The translations under genes were made by a program, and so were the position numbers. The notes under the pieces were generated by a model. It made no database searches and was not told the origin of the DNA. It saw only the letters and a list, made by a program, of their open reading frames with translations. A DNA stretch of 60,794 nt from Cochliopodium minus (lineage: Eukaryota > Discosea > Himatismenida > Cochliopodiidae), in NCBI GenBank assembly GCA_024220525.1, contig JAMYWO010000110.1, positions 51,280 to 112,073 of the forward strand. Reading direction: 5' to 3'. Below, piece after piece: positions 1 to 12,146 of this stretch (the first letter of the stretch is position 1; the number at the start of each line of letters is the position of its first letter).

Positions 1-2151
1 AGTTATTTACTTTTATATTTTATCAGTTAAATAACAAAATAAATTATTAAAATAAAAAAAAATTTATTCAATTTTAATCTACTCTTTTCACAATTGTGAA
101 AATATTTGTCTAACAAAACTATACTTGATAATTAACAAAAATAACACTTTTCAAATCTATAAAATAACAAATGAATATATGATATTCAACACAAAAATAT
201 CACAGATAGAGCTCTAATATCATCAACAAAGCAAATATCATTACAAATAAAGGAAATGAAGATCAAAAATAATTCCTTCAATAAGAAAAAATCTGAAGAA
301 AGAAAGATCGGATAGGAGATGTAAAAAAGTAAAATGGTCTTAAGATGTTTGTATTGTTCCACCATATTGAGTGTAAGTATGCTTTCTGTCCCGAATGGAA
401 TAACATTCCTAAAAATATCAAAGCCAGGATCTCAACATGCAAAAGAAATACAAGGAATTAGAAGAGCAATCAAGATTTGGAACAGAAATTGCAATTGTAT
501 CAACAAAGACAACAATTATGTTAATATCCAAGAAGAAAATAAAATATTTTCTTGGATACATAATAAACATTATACAACAAGATCTTCAAATCAATTAATT
601 TCATTTTATAATTCAGTAATTTGTCAAATAAAAAAATTTATTTAATTATGCTGTTGAGCATTCATGTCTAAATATATTAATTTTAATTCCTGCATGACAA
701 TCAAAAAATACATTCAACTTATCTTTTTATATCTTTATTTAAGACAATTCACTGATTTGATGTGGATAGTTGCATCATTTAAAGCCTCAGTTCAACACAG
801 AAGATGGTTTGAAGGATTATACTATCAGGAAGATGAAGCTAGCATTCTCAGAGTTCCTTGGTTTCAAGATAGCAAACCTCATTAACTCAAAATGGCAAAG
901 ATATTGCTAATGTGCCTTCCCAAATCTCCCAAATCACTCTGATTATGTGAGAAATTTCTTTGAAGGAAGACAGCGTGTCTTATTATAGGAAGAAGTTTTC
1001 AAAAACTTGTACGACAAATTGTACTTGTCCAATATTCAATTCACTCTTTATACTAATGAAAGAAGCCTTCCCTCTGCATTATCGTTTGCTGGCTTGACAA
1101 AGGTCGATAATTTGGATTGTGTTTTGCCAAATCTTCGGTTTCCGTTCGTGGAATCTTCAGATTCTCAGGATATTTGAAAAAGATATCTTTTTTTTCCTAT
1201 ATCCTATTGATTTTTATCTACCCAACAAAAATGTTAATATTTGGTTGTGTTGATCATCTTCAATGTGTTCTATTATATAATAATAATAGATTTATTATTA
1301 TAATAAAATTTTTTTTAATATAAATTTTTTTTGTTGTGAATTGACGTCAAAATTAAAATTAATAATAATAAAAAATAATAATGAAATCTCATAATGTTTC
1401 TGCATATTATAAAATAAAAAAAAGAATAATATTTTGTAACTTTTCATGCAAAAAATGGTTGAAAATAAAGAAAATTCAATTGATTTCAATCTAATACAAA
1501 TTATAAGATAAATTTAAATTTTTTAATTTCAATAATTTTTTTTTTTCTTTTAGAATAAATTCCATCATATTGGTGCCAATTTATTGAAATGTCTGTCTCA
1601 ACAATGAAGGATGAAAGTCTGATTATTTCAAATAAAACCTTTAAAAAATAAAAAAATAAATAAAATTAAAAAAATTAAAATAAATGAAAAATTAAAAAAA
1701 ATCAAACCCAAGGAAGAAGATAAATCTAATTTTTTTATTTGAGAATATTTTCAATAAAATAAAAAGAGACTTACTCTTGTTCATTTTGGATTTGTAGATG
1801 AGATAAAAATTTTGGTTTGATTTTGAATTAGGAGGAACAAATGGTGATATTTTGTTAAAAGATTAAAAAAATTAAATAAAGAAAAATAAAAAAATAATTT
1901 TGAATTAACTACCTTCCATTTACCTTTAGATCTTTTAAAACAGGAAAAACAAAAATCATTGAAGCCTTATTAAAAAAATTTGAAAATGAATAACAAAAAG
2001 TCATTCACGTTGATCTCCTGTTGCTCCACTGAACAAGTGAATGGAACTAATTGGAAAAAATCAAAAAGAAAATTAAAAAGAAAGAGCAAAGACTTACTTG
2101 TCAAATGCCCACAAACATCCCTTTATTAAAAAAATTAATGTAAATGAAAAT

Positions 2152-2186
<35 letters not shown>

Positions 2187-2230
2187 AAATAAAAAAAAAA
2201 ATAAAAAATAAAAATAAAAAAATAAAAATA
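1..2230. repeat. left copy of the terminal direct repeat
   Basis: Base 1 aligns to base 58448, and the two copies stay collinear up to about base 2230 here and base 60794 at the other end. Non-coding as well as coding sequence matches. Most differences are single-base gains or losses, often in homopolymers, and they nearly always damage this copy: it is about 115 bases shorter and its reading frames are broken. That pattern is typical of unpolished long-read contig ends. A real decayed duplication is the alternative. Confidence 0.93.
171..1177 (+). pseudogene. broken copy of the zinc-ribbon/PAS-like gene found intact at 58629-59689
   Basis: The sequence is nearly the same as the intact gene near the right end, but many one-base indels destroy the frame. 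The ATG at 171 is followed almost at once by a stop. The CxxC zinc-ribbon region, the coiled-coil region, the intron and the PAS-like second exon can all be found in order but lie in different frames. The final stop matches the right copy. The gene may be an assembly-error version of one real gene rather than a biological pseudogene, because errors are also frequent in the flanking non-coding bases. Confidence 0.8.
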
Positions 2231-4343
2231 AAAAAATAAAATAAAAATAAATTAAAAAGCTTACTTGTTGTCTGGGTGGAGGCAATAAGTTATCAACATC
2301 TAAAAATTCTGATGAATCAGCTGTTGTTGTATTTCGAAAGAAAGTGTAAAAAAAAAGAAATAAATTAGTTTTTTTTTGTTATGAAAAAATAAATATCAGG
2401 AAAACAGAAATACCTTCTGGGTTTTTGTACTCCCAAAATTGCCACAAATTTTTTTTTCTAAAAAAGATTTTTAAAAAAAAACAAAAATTAAAAAATGATC
2501 ATCAATTAAAGAAATAAAATATTTAAAATAAAGAAATAAAAAAAAAAAATCATTCAATAAAAAAATTCAAAAAAAAATTCACAAAAAATAAAAAAATTCA
2601 AAAAAATTCAAAAAAATTCACAAAAAATAAAAAATGAAAAATGGAAAAAATAAAAAAATGACAAAAATAAAAAATTTTAAAAAAAAAAGATAAAATACAA
2701 ATTGTAGCGATAAAACTGAGAAGTATAAGAGAGAATGTAAATGTCGTCATTCAAACAACAAGTCTGGTGGAAAATGATGGCGGGAGGATAGTTGTTCGCC
2801 TTGACTTCTTCGCAGGTGAGTTTCTCCAGGTCAAATTTGTAGAAGTAGGGATTCCTTCTGTCAGGGAGAGAAGCTACGTATCTTTTTAGATTAATATAAA
2901 AATAAAATTGAATAAAAAAAAAAATTCACAATAAAATTATTTAAATATGAAAAATTCATAAAAAATAATTCAAGTAAATACTATTTTTATTAAACAAAAA
3001 AAAATTTTAGGTTCAAAAAAAATTTTCGAATTTCAAATAAAATGTATTATATTAAATGAAAAAAAAAATGGGAAGAAAAATAAAGAATTTTAAAAATAAA
3101 TAAAAAATTTGAAATAAAAAATTTGAAATAAAAAATAAAAAATAAATAATAAAAAATAAAAAAAAAATAAAAATAAAAAATATAAAAATAAAGAAATAGA
3201 GATAAAAGAATACGCTAAATTTCCATTAATAGCAAATGGACAACCAAAGATGAAGCCTTGGTTAAGGGACTCCGGATAAGTAATTTCCAGCTTCTCCCAG
3301 TTTTGCTTCTCCATGTCGAATCGCCAGAAATCCCTCAAATGGTTTTGGTTTGGTATTTCACTCCCTCCAAAAATGTATCTTTCAAAAAAAAATAAAAAAA
3401 TAAAATAATTAACAAAATAATTTAATAAATTCAAAAAAAAAATAAAAAATAAAAAACAATTTTCAATGAAAAAAATTTTTTTTACAGATAATGTTTGTAA
3501 GATCCATATGACATTGAAAGCCTGGCTGGAGGGAAACGATCTAAATACAATTTTTTCCATGTCTAAAATAAGTGTGTTAAAAAAAAAAAAAAAGATCAAA
3601 CCTTTGTTGTCATGTCATAACAATCAGTATCACTCATTCTATTGTTCAAAAAAAAATATTTTTTTTTTAAAAAAAAAATTTTATTTTTATTTTTACGAAT
3701 TTCCATTGTAATCTAAACCCCCAAAAAAAAATAATTTTTCACCAAAATATGCTCCTGCTCTTCCACTCATTGATAAAGGTAACTCGCCTTTGGCTTCTAG
3801 CAGAGTCCAACCTGAAAAAAAAATTCAATGGTTTAGTTTTTTTTTATTGTAAAACATAATGTTTCAACAAATTTGAAACAAAGATTTTATATTTTTAATT
3901 TTTTTTTTTCTTCTTTTTTTTTTTTTACTCTTTTTGATGTGATGATATTCATAAAGATCATTTTTTCTGCCTTGATTGGTCCTGCCTCCAAATACATATA
4001 TCTTTTCTCCCACTAGGATAGATTAATTAAAAAAAATAAAGTAATTAAAGAAAATAGAAGAAATAATCATGTTGAACCTTGGATATGTGTAGATGCAGTT
4101 CTCCCAGTGATCTATAAATGAAAATATAATTATTAGATTAGAAAAGGATGCAAAATATAATAAGGATATAAAGTATGGTATTATCATTATTGCAATTTTA
4201 ATAGACACCAAATGATATATTTCAGGATATAATAGAATAATGTATTTTTAGTGTTCATGTTGAATTACAAGATCCACATTATCCAATTTTTTCCAATTAT
4301 TTGCTTCAAAATCGTATAATTCACTCAAAGAATTAGGCTTCAT
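1550..4343 (-). CDS. kelch-repeat protein, multi-exon
   Basis: The start is the ATG at 4343 (MKPNSLSELYDFEANNWKKL). About a dozen short exons follow, with A/T-rich introns. Successive exons give kelch blades: GEKIYVFGGRTNQGRKNDLY near 3990, EKLFFFGGLDYNG near 3740, RYIFGGSEIP with LRDFWRFDMEKQNWEKL near 3380-3290, and a late blade (IHLFSGATGDQRE) near 2040. The FGG plus conserved aromatic and tryptophan pattern is that of a kelch beta-propeller, which usually binds a protein partner. No BTB, F-box or catalytic domain was seen. The last exons lie inside the terminal repeat, where this copy has frameshifts. In the right copy the same exons read cleanly to a stop at 60075-60077, which corresponds to 1550 here. 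Exon edges are approximate. Confidence 0.8.
2140..2262. repeat. A/T microsatellite inside a kelch-gene intron
   Basis: Irregular AAAAATA/AAAATA units fill the intron. The right terminal copy of this intron (60710-60794) runs to the end of the window in pure AAAAAAT-type units, so the array probably ended the contig. Similar arrays lie in introns at 3100-3190 and 48680-48770. Confidence 0.85.
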
Positions 4344-4454
4344 TTTTTTTTAAAAATTTAAGAATATTTTTCTTTTGTTCAAGAAACACAAAAAATGACG
4401 AAAGGTAAAACGAATAGGAAAGATAGTTAGCCCCTAAATCATGGGAGGGCTCAA

Positions 4455-6554
4455 TTAATGATCGATTTTGATGATGATTTTTCCCATAGATTTGTTTTCT
4501 TCCATGTACTCATGAGCGTTGCTAACTTGGTCGAAAGAAAAAGTTTTGTCGAGGATAGGCTTCAATTTGCCCTCTTCAAAGAAGTCGGAAGTTTTTTCGA
4601 AGAATTCTTGACAAAGTACAATCTTGAATGAAAAATAAAAATAAAAAAAAAATAAAAAAAAATAAAATAAAAATAATAAAAACAAATAGATTAATCTATT
4701 ACTTTGTAAAGCTTTTCTCTGTTTCTTAAGGTGGTTCCGAAGAGGTGGATACGTTTACGGAGGATGAGGGAAAGATCCAAATTATTGACGGTAGAACCTC
4801 CCAAGAGACCGTAGACGACAAGTCTTCCATCAATGGCCATAGAAGCAAGATCTCCATTAAAGTTAGAAGCACCAACACAGTCTATCAAAATGTCAACACC
4901 TTTTCCATCGGTGATGGTATTAACTTCCTTTACCCAGTCACTAGTTTTGTAGTTGATCTGGTAATCTGCACCTACTTTTTTGCACAAATTCATTTTCTCG
5001 GTGGAGGATGTGGTAACAATGACAGTGTTGTCGTACAACTTTGCAAGTTGAATAGCCGCAGTACCCTGGTAAAAACAAAAAAAAAAATTTTTAGTAATCC
5101 TCTTAAAGGAAAATCAATAAAGTATTCTTAAGTTTGTGTGATAAACATTAATAAAAATAAATAGTAATAATAAAATTACAATATTATAAAAAAATTAAAA
5201 TTAAAAATTAAAATATTAAGAAATAAATATTACTAATAAAATTACAATAAAAAAAAAAGCTAAAAATTAAGAATTTCTTACAACTCCACTGGCCCCAGCA
5301 TGAATCAAAATTGTTTGATTGTATTGAGTGACCCTTTCACGAAGACCACCATAAAAAAACAAAAGCTGATAAGCAGTGATGAAGGATTCAGGGATGGCAG
5401 CTGCCAACTCAAAGCTCATGTTATCGGGAATCTCCATTAGCATGTCCCCATGTACTACGCAATATTGGGCATAACCTCCCCCGAGAACCAACCCACACAC
5501 TCTGTCTCCCTTCTTCCAGAGATCCGAAAATTCGCTTCCCACTTCCTCGATAATCCCCGCTACTTCCACTCCTAGTGTTTCTGGAGCTCCCTCAGGTGGT
5601 TTGTAACTTCCTGTGAATTGATAAATATATAAAAAATTTGAGGTAAATAATGAATACTTTTATTGATATATATTAATATAAAGCATAAATATAATGAATC
5701 ATTTATTTTATATTAATTTCATTTAGTTACTGTTTTAAACAATAATTAATATTTCAATTTTATATTTTTGATATTTTGGGAATATTTGCTTAATATTAAA
5801 CTCAATCTTTTCCAATCAATTTTTACCATCTCTTTGATCACAATCGATACGATTTACCCCAGCAACCATAACCTTCACTAAAACCTCATCGGAACGAGGA
5901 GAAGGTTTATCCACTTCTCCAATACTCAACACGCTGGGGCCCCCATTTCTTTTTTTAACGATCGCCTTCATACGTCCTTCAGTCACAGAAGATGAGGAGG
6001 ATTCATTTCTGGAAGTATGTACAGAGATAGGTTTATCTTCGATTACTTCATCATCCTCTATGATCTCCCCATCATCTATTATCTCATCCTCCACTATTAT
6101 CACTTCTTCTTTTTTAGGCTCTACTTTTTTGATTGGAGTTTTTACAGGTATTGATGTTTTCAAGGGTGCTGTCTTTGTCACTGTTTTCAATGGCTTCTTT
6201 ATTTCTTCAGGAGGATCTTCCTTTCTTTGAGAATTTCTTGAAAATGATGTTGTGCTTTTTGGTGTAGGTGTTGGTCTTTGCACCTTCTCTTCATTTATTC
6301 CTTCTATTCCATGATCTGATGGGGCATGAAAGCATGTTTTACATTGATTTTTTTTGAATGCTGCAGCTACGAAATTATTACATGCAGGCCAATTTCCTAA
6401 TATTGAAATAATTCAATATGATTTTGATTTTCATATTTTTAAAAGGATTCTTGAACAAGAGAGGATATTTTTATATAATATTTTTTTTTGAAAGTATAAA
6501 TATCTATTCTTCAAAATACATACCCTCTTCAACACATTTTTTACATTCAGACAT
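4455..6554 (-). CDS. zinc-finger protein fused to a PIG3-type quinone oxidoreductase
   Basis: Five exons join in frame (6554-6524, 6396-5827, 5610-5282, 5065-4703, 4622-4455) into a 486-residue protein. Residues 1-45 contain CxxC, then C-x12-C-x2-C with a following His (SECKKC, WPACNNF, CKTCFHAPSDH), which is a likely zinc-binding module. A basic and acidic low-complexity linker follows to about residue 150. From MKAIVKKRNGGPSVLS onward the rest is a medium-chain dehydrogenase/reductase. It has the GROES-like half (VAGVNRIDCDQRDGK), the IHAGASGVGTAAIQLAK nucleotide-binding loop, and an ending (YMEENKSMGKIIIKID) very like human TP53I3/PIG3, an NADPH quinone oxidoreductase. Structural-zinc cysteines of alcohol dehydrogenases are absent, as in the QOR branch. 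The added zinc finger is unusual. Confidence 0.9.
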
Positions 6555-6648
6555 CTTATATTTGTTGGAGATTGATTTAAGCAAACTAAAAGATTTTTTT
6601 TTTATTTTAATTCAAAAATTATGAGAATTTGATCAAAGCAAAATAAAA

Positions 6649-6773
6649 CTAATTGATCTCGTTATCCTCCTCCTTATTTTCATTGTATTCTAATTGAATA
6701 CCAATCATTTTGTTAGTCCAATAAAATTTCCTCTCACAATTTTTTTTCTAAATTCAATCTTATCTTTAGCCAT
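6649..6773 (-). other. possible small ORF with a one-base frameshift
   Basis: An ATG at 6773 opens MAKDKIEFRKK, then the frame is lost in a run of A. Shifting by one base gives a tail (NCERKFYWTNKMIGIQLEYN and an acidic end) that stops at 6649. Together this would be a protein of about 41 residues. It could be a real micro-protein with a homopolymer error, or the two fragments may be chance. No family is recognised. Confidence 0.25.
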
Positions 6774-7092
6774 ATTTATTTGTAACATGAATTGCAATCA
6801 AGAAGCAAAATTTTAAAAAATATATTCAAAGTGAATTGGGAAATTTTAATTGAAAATAAAATTTATTTTTTATTGAAAATTATATTTTCAAGATCACCTT
6901 TGTCTTATGGATGGCCAAATAAGGTATATATGTATACCTTAATTATGCTCTTTAAATGATTTTTCTTTATTTTGATTAAATGAACAGAAAAAGAGAAAAT
7001 AAATAAAAAAAAATTTTGGCAATCCCCAGACCAAAACATATTCGAATATTTTTTCAAATTTGTGAATCAATCCCATCATTAATCCATTTAAA
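6774..7092. other. intergenic, divergent upstream region
   Basis: This stretch of about 320 A/T-rich bases lies between the possible small ORF (minus) and the basic protein gene (plus). Nothing else is seen in it. Confidence 0.5.
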
Positions 7093-9276
7093 ATGCAAAC
7101 AAAAAGCACTTTGAAGGAAAATTCGAACAAAAAAGGTCTCTTTGGATTTGGGAAGAAGAGCAAGAAGCAAACCAGTATGGAGGAAACAAAAACTAACAAT
7201 CCATTATTAGGTGTAAGACAAAATAAATAAAATTTTTGTATGATCTTCGTAATGATCGATTAATATAAGGAAAATATCAATAGGTTTATTAAAATTTCAA
7301 ACATTCAACTTTATTGAGAAAACAATTTAAAATAAATTTTTCTATATAGATAACATGTTATCAAAGCACCAAAATAATATTTTTAAAAATTATTTAATTG
7401 GAAGAATTATTGAAACATTCAAATAAAATAAACCTATTTAAAAAAGAACAAAATGAATGGGAAACCAAAGATAAAAGATAAAGAAAGGGAAAGGGAGAAA
7501 TCGCCAAAGAAATCATATTCGATGAGGGATTTGAAGAATGGACTAAACAACAACACCAAAGAAGAACCAAAAGAAAACATGCTCACGAATCCAATTCCAA
7601 GAAAATCTCCAAGCAACGAACAAAAGCAGGGACAAAAAGAGAATGTAAATGTATCGAGGTCGCTCGACAAGATGGCCAAGTTGGAGAGGTTCATGGTGAC
7701 ATCCCGAATGAGAAGATCAAGCGTGACCAAGATGAAAGCAACCACGATCGATCTTGGAGAGGGAGACAGGAAGAACAGGATGGAAGCAACACAAAGGTCT
7801 TTCAAAGAGAAGATTTCAATGGGGAAAAACTCTCCCAAGAACTTGTATTCAATCAACGAGATGACTTACGACGAAGAATACCAGGAAGACGAAGTGAAAG
7901 ACGAAATAACGTTCTCAAAATTTGCACTTCCATCTTTGCAATCCAAAGTGTCCTTTGAAAAGTTAAAGAAAATAGATAGAGAAAACGGGACTCTGCGTCC
8001 TCCTTCGTCAAGATCGAGAAGGTCGAAAACCAACAGGATGAGTTGTGACCTAGAGTTCACTAGCTACCATATCGACATCAACGATTTTTTGAGGGAACCC
8101 AAGCCTGTGCCTTGTGATGTTTTCTTCCCTCAGAGTGATAACTTGAAGAGGGGTTTGCTGGTGTCTAGCCTCAACAACATTTTCACACAAAAAAGAGAAC
8201 ACAAAAAAAGACTGGAGAAGAGTAGCGAAAGAGTGGGTAAAATAAAAAAAAACTTTCTTTTTTTTTTTAAAAAAATAATGAAGTTTAAAATATGAAAATT
8301 GTTGTTCTAAAATTTACAAAAAAAAAAAATTAAATTTTATTTTTACTTTTTTTTATTTAAATTTTTTTTAATTAATAAAACAATTTAATTTTATTTTTAC
8401 TTTCCAAACTTTTTTTTTTAATTTTGGTTTGAAAAATTTTTTTTAAACAAGAAAAAGAAATCCCGACAACAGAAAAGAAAGAACTGAGCTCCGGGGAGCT
8501 AACAACAAAGGAAAGCAAGGAGAGAGAAAGGGAGAAGCAGAGAAAGACCAACAAGCTGCCCAGCCGAACGCTCCCCAAACTACAACAAGACGCCGCCGAC
8601 CTCTCCAACCCACATCAAAGAAGAGACAAGCTCGTTTACCTCACCACCGTCATTTTCGAACAAGAAAGTCAAAAATTTCATTTTTCAAAAGCTTTTAAAG
8701 CTCTCGTAGCTCCTGATGTCGAGAAGTTGTTCAACATCAAGGGCAAGAAGGGCAAGTTCAAGGTTCCTCGGAAACTTGAGAGAGATTTACCCAATTTGTC
8801 CGAGAACAAGCCTGAGATCACTCGCCGTATAAAGTCAATCATTTCACGTATTGAGGAGGTAAAACATTTAAACTTTACCATTAGTTTTTATTCATTTATT
8901 TTTATAAATTTTTTTTTATTTTTATTTTTTATTTTTTTTTTATTTTTATTTTTTATTTTTTTTTTATTTTTTTTTTATTTTTTATTATATGTTTTTTGTT
9001 TTTTGTTTTTATTTTTTATTTTTTATTTTTTATTTTTTATTTTTTATTTTTTATTTTTTATTTTTTANGCTACATTGTGTTATAATATTCATGGTTATCA
9101 ATTGGGCGACAAATAGTATCAATTATTTTTACATTCTATTTTTAAGTTAAAATCTAAGTGATCCCACAACAGAGGATGAATTCATTGTAGATATTAATTT
9201 TAGAGGATCTCTTTCAAAACTAAGAATATTGGATACTGATGGAACTGAACAATTTACTGCAATGAGAGATCTTTAA
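7093..9276 (+). CDS. basic low-complexity protein with possible LURP/tubby-like C-terminus; spans an N
   Basis: Exons at 7093-7212, 7447-8236 and 8452-8858 join in frame. After a repeat-filled intron, exons 9069-9115 and 9159-9276 finish the gene, for 493 residues in all. Residues 1-300 are Lys/Ser/Arg-rich and probably disordered (MQTKSTLKENSNKKGLFGFG). A conserved-looking segment follows (KLVYLTTVIFEQESQKFHF, KGKKGKFKVPRKLERDLP). The last 55 residues (NIHGYQLGDKY, VDINFRGSLSKLRILDTDG) resemble the end of a LURP-one/tubby-like barrel, but only weakly. Joining across the N at 9068 depends on a splice acceptor there: exon 3 ends in phase 0, and reading N as G gives AG followed by an in-frame GCT codon. 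The first half could otherwise be a separate gene. The function is unknown. Confidence 0.6.
8890..9067. repeat. TTTTTTA-type intronic microsatellite ending at an assembly N
   Basis: The first part is irregular. It then becomes a near-perfect TTTTTTA array that stops at the single N at 9068. The array length is unreliable, and the N marks a place where the assembler could not decide a base or joined two pieces. Confidence 0.9.
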
Positions 9277-9733
9277 GGGGAAGCTTCATTGTCATTTAAA
9301 TATTGATATTTGCTATCTGAAACAACTGTCATTCAGAGATGATTTTCAAATCATCCATAATATCTCCCAAATCTCAATATCCAGACAGTTTTTTTTTATA
9401 TATTCTCAATTAAATACAGAATTATTCATTTATTATCATCCAAAACAGATAATGCAAGAATATCCCTTTTAAAATTTTGGAAACAATTTTGGAAAATAAA
9501 CAGGATATGAAATAATACATGTATTATTGCATAATCCCTTAATCCTTGCTTATATTCAATATAATATTTTAACATATTTAAAATTTAAAGGATATAATTG
9601 GATATTACAATTCCATAGATAAGAACCCTATCCAACATTTCAACATTTTTTTTTAATATTTTTTTTTTTATTTTTTTAAATGATGATGCACCAAAATAAA
9701 ACATTAGAATTCAAAAGATTGTTTTAGTCCATT
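9277..9733. other. intergenic, 457 bases, no gene seen
   Basis: This A/T-rich sequence separates a plus gene from a convergent minus gene. It holds stop-rich reading frames only and a T run near 9650. No RNA gene or repeat was recognised. Confidence 0.6.
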
Positions 9734-10036
9734 CTACACTTTATTCTTCACTTCTCCATCAACTAGTAAATTTTTCATTTCTTCATTTCTTTCCGATATT
9801 GTTTCTATTGATGTACCTAATTTTTTGATTTCTGTACCTAATTTCTTGGTTTCTACACTAATATCATGGATACATTTCATCACTAGAGTTAAATTCTTCA
9901 TTTGTTTCTCCAAAGTTGCTAATCTTTTATTTGTTGATTCATTCTCTTCTTTTTGTTTGGAGAAAAGTTTTTGAATATAATCAAATGGTTCTTTTAATTC
10001 TTCATTTTCTTTTGTGTAATTTTTTCTTTTGGACAT
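9734..10036 (-). CDS. short coiled-coil protein
   Basis: This is a single-exon frame of 100 residues (MSKRKNYTKENEELKEPFDY). It is charged, and the middle and end follow a heptad-like pattern of Leu/Ile/Met (KRLATLEKQMKNLTLVMK, KKLGTEIKKLGTSIETIS), so a coiled coil is expected. No domain family is recognised. Its start lies about 150 bases from the divergent ankyrin gene, so the two may share upstream control sequence. Confidence 0.6.
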   Translation of the reverse strand: MSKRKNYTKENEELKEPFDYIQKLFSKQKEENESTNKRLATLEKQMKNLTLVMKCIHDISVETKKLGTEIKKLGTSIETISERNEEMKNLLVDGEVKNKV

Positions 10037-10189
10037 TTGAATCGATTTTTTTTAATTTTCAGTTCACTAAATAAAAATATATGAGTTGCAGCCATAAAAT
10101 AAGACATTTCATTCTTAGGATATTAAGCAAAAAGAATCCATTTGACTTTATAACTTTTTAAAATTAGAAAGTTGGATAAATAAAAAAAA

Positions 10190-12080
10190 ATGGAAGAAAG
10201 ATTTCTTGAAAAGTTGAATGCAAAAGAGGGGACTTTAACCAGTTATGATTTTTTCCAAATTTGCAAATATCATCACAATTTGGATGAAATTTTAAAAAAT
10301 TTTGAAACAATTAATTACTCAATTTGGATTGATGAATTGCTCAACTTGGATGGGATGTTTCATGCTTGCAGCAATTTGAATATAAATGGAAAAGCAATTG
10401 AATATTTGACAAGAAAATTCAAATATAGAAAATTAGATAAAAAAGGGAGAACTTATTTACATTATGCATGCAACAATATAAACATCAAAGAGAGTAAGGA
10501 TTTTTTTTTTTCTTTTATATAATTCTCTGAATTTCAAATTCTCAGATATCATAAAGATTCTGATTGAAAAATACAGAGATTTTGATGTGAAAGAAAAATA
10601 CTTTGGAAAATTGGCTTTGCATTATTATTGCCAAAATAAAGGTATCAATTATCAAACTCTTAGTTTACTTGTTGGAGCATGTACTGACATAAATTCTCAA
10701 TCTGGTGAAGGAAAAACATTTTTACATTACTTGTGTGAAAACGAAAATGTAAACATTGAAATGATAAAATTATTGGTAGAAAAAAAAATTGATTTAAAAA
10801 TTGAATCTAATGGTGAAAACTGTTTACACTCTGCTTTAAAAAAAAAAAAAGTTGGAGTTGATATTTTAAAATATTTATGTGAAAAAGAAAACTTTTTTGG
10901 TCTTAAAAAAAAGTTTCAAATTACAAAGCCCTACATTTTATTTCTTCTTGAAAACGAAATAGATCATGAAAAATTAGATTTTTTGATTGAAAAGGGAGAA
11001 GACATAAATAATGCTTTTGAGCCTAATTTTAAAGAAAATGCACTTTATTATGCTTGTAACAATAAAAATGTTAGACTGGAAACTCTAAAATATCTTTTAG
11101 ACAAAAAATTAGACATAAACATTGTTGGCAGATTTGGTAATACTTGTTTAGATTTAATTTGTACAAATTCTAACGCTGATGCAACAATGTTTGTTCTAGA
11201 AAATATAAACAAAAAATTTTACAAAAAAAAAGACAATAAGAATGAAACTGTATTTCAAAAAATGTGTAAAACTGAAAACATCAATCATAAAACAATCAAA
11301 TTTATGGTAGATTTCTATGCTGAAAGAAGGGATTTTAAATCAATTTGTTCCAATTTTGAAACCGCTCTAACAAATAAAAATGTCACTCTAGAAATTATAA
11401 AAACATTTCTAAATTACAGAGTTTATGATTATCCAAAAAAGGTAGAACAATATTTTAATTTATATTGTCGTAATGAAGGATTTAGTGAGGAGATAGTTGA
11501 TTATTTTCTTCTCGAAATGAAAGTTGATATTAACAATGAGATAGAATATGAGACTCCTCTTTTTGTTGCGACAAGATTGGGTTATTTCTATGATAAGAAA
11601 AAAAAATTAAATATTCCTTTAATTAAATGTCTCGTTGAAAAAAAGGGAGACATTAATTATAGTACTAAAGGAGCCACTTGCTTTTCTCAATCTTGGATAG
11701 AAAATTTTGAATTAACAAAGTTTTTTATTGAACACAAAGCTAATCCTTTTCCAAACATTTTGAAAGTATGTGTAGATTCAAACAAAATTGATTTTACGAT
11801 ATTATTTCTCACTGTTTTCAAAAAGAACAATGATTCATTATTTGATTTAGATGTTATTGGAAAATCAAAAGATAATGATTCTTCTTTTATGGTTAGGCAG
11901 TTCTTGAATGAAAGTACAATTTGGTCCACTCATCAACATACCTATTTCTCCAAAGATTTTAACTTAAAAATTCTCGTTTTTTTAATTTGTCATAACTTAA
12001 ATTTTCCAAAATCAACAATCTTTAGATTACCAAGACCTCTTTTATATTATATTATCAAATTATCCTCTATTTTGAATTAA
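10190..12080 (+). CDS. ankyrin-repeat protein
   Basis: Two exons (10190-10493 and 10546-12080) join in phase to give 612 residues. Many degenerate ankyrin repeats are visible, each with a LHYAC-like helix and a DIN/DLK-type turn: KKGRTYLHYACNNINIKE, GEGKTFLHYLCENENVNIEM, NGENCLHSALKKKKVGVDIL, KENALYYACNNKNVRLETLK, FGNTCLDLICTNSNADATM. This gives an extended solenoid likely to bind protein partners. No signal peptide, membrane segment or enzymatic domain was seen. The gene converges on the Roco kinase gene, with only about 67 bases between the two stop codons. Confidence 0.85.
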
Positions 12081-12146
12081 AAAACGAAAATTGATTTTTT
12101 TTTTTTCTCATTAATTTAATTTCACAACATTATTTGAACATTTGAT

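Noticed and set aside
1-2230. A second, independent zinc-ribbon gene family member
   Set aside because: Introns and intergenic bases are as similar as exons, and differences are mostly homopolymer indels, so it is a copy or artefact of the right-end sequence.
2094-2285. Possible hydrophobic membrane protein encoded on the minus strand
   Set aside because: The Phe/Leu run is a translated AAAAATA microsatellite within a kelch-gene intron.
8890-9067. Possible telomere-like TTTTTTA array
   Set aside because: It lies inside an intron between exons that join in frame, and similar A/T arrays occur in many introns here.
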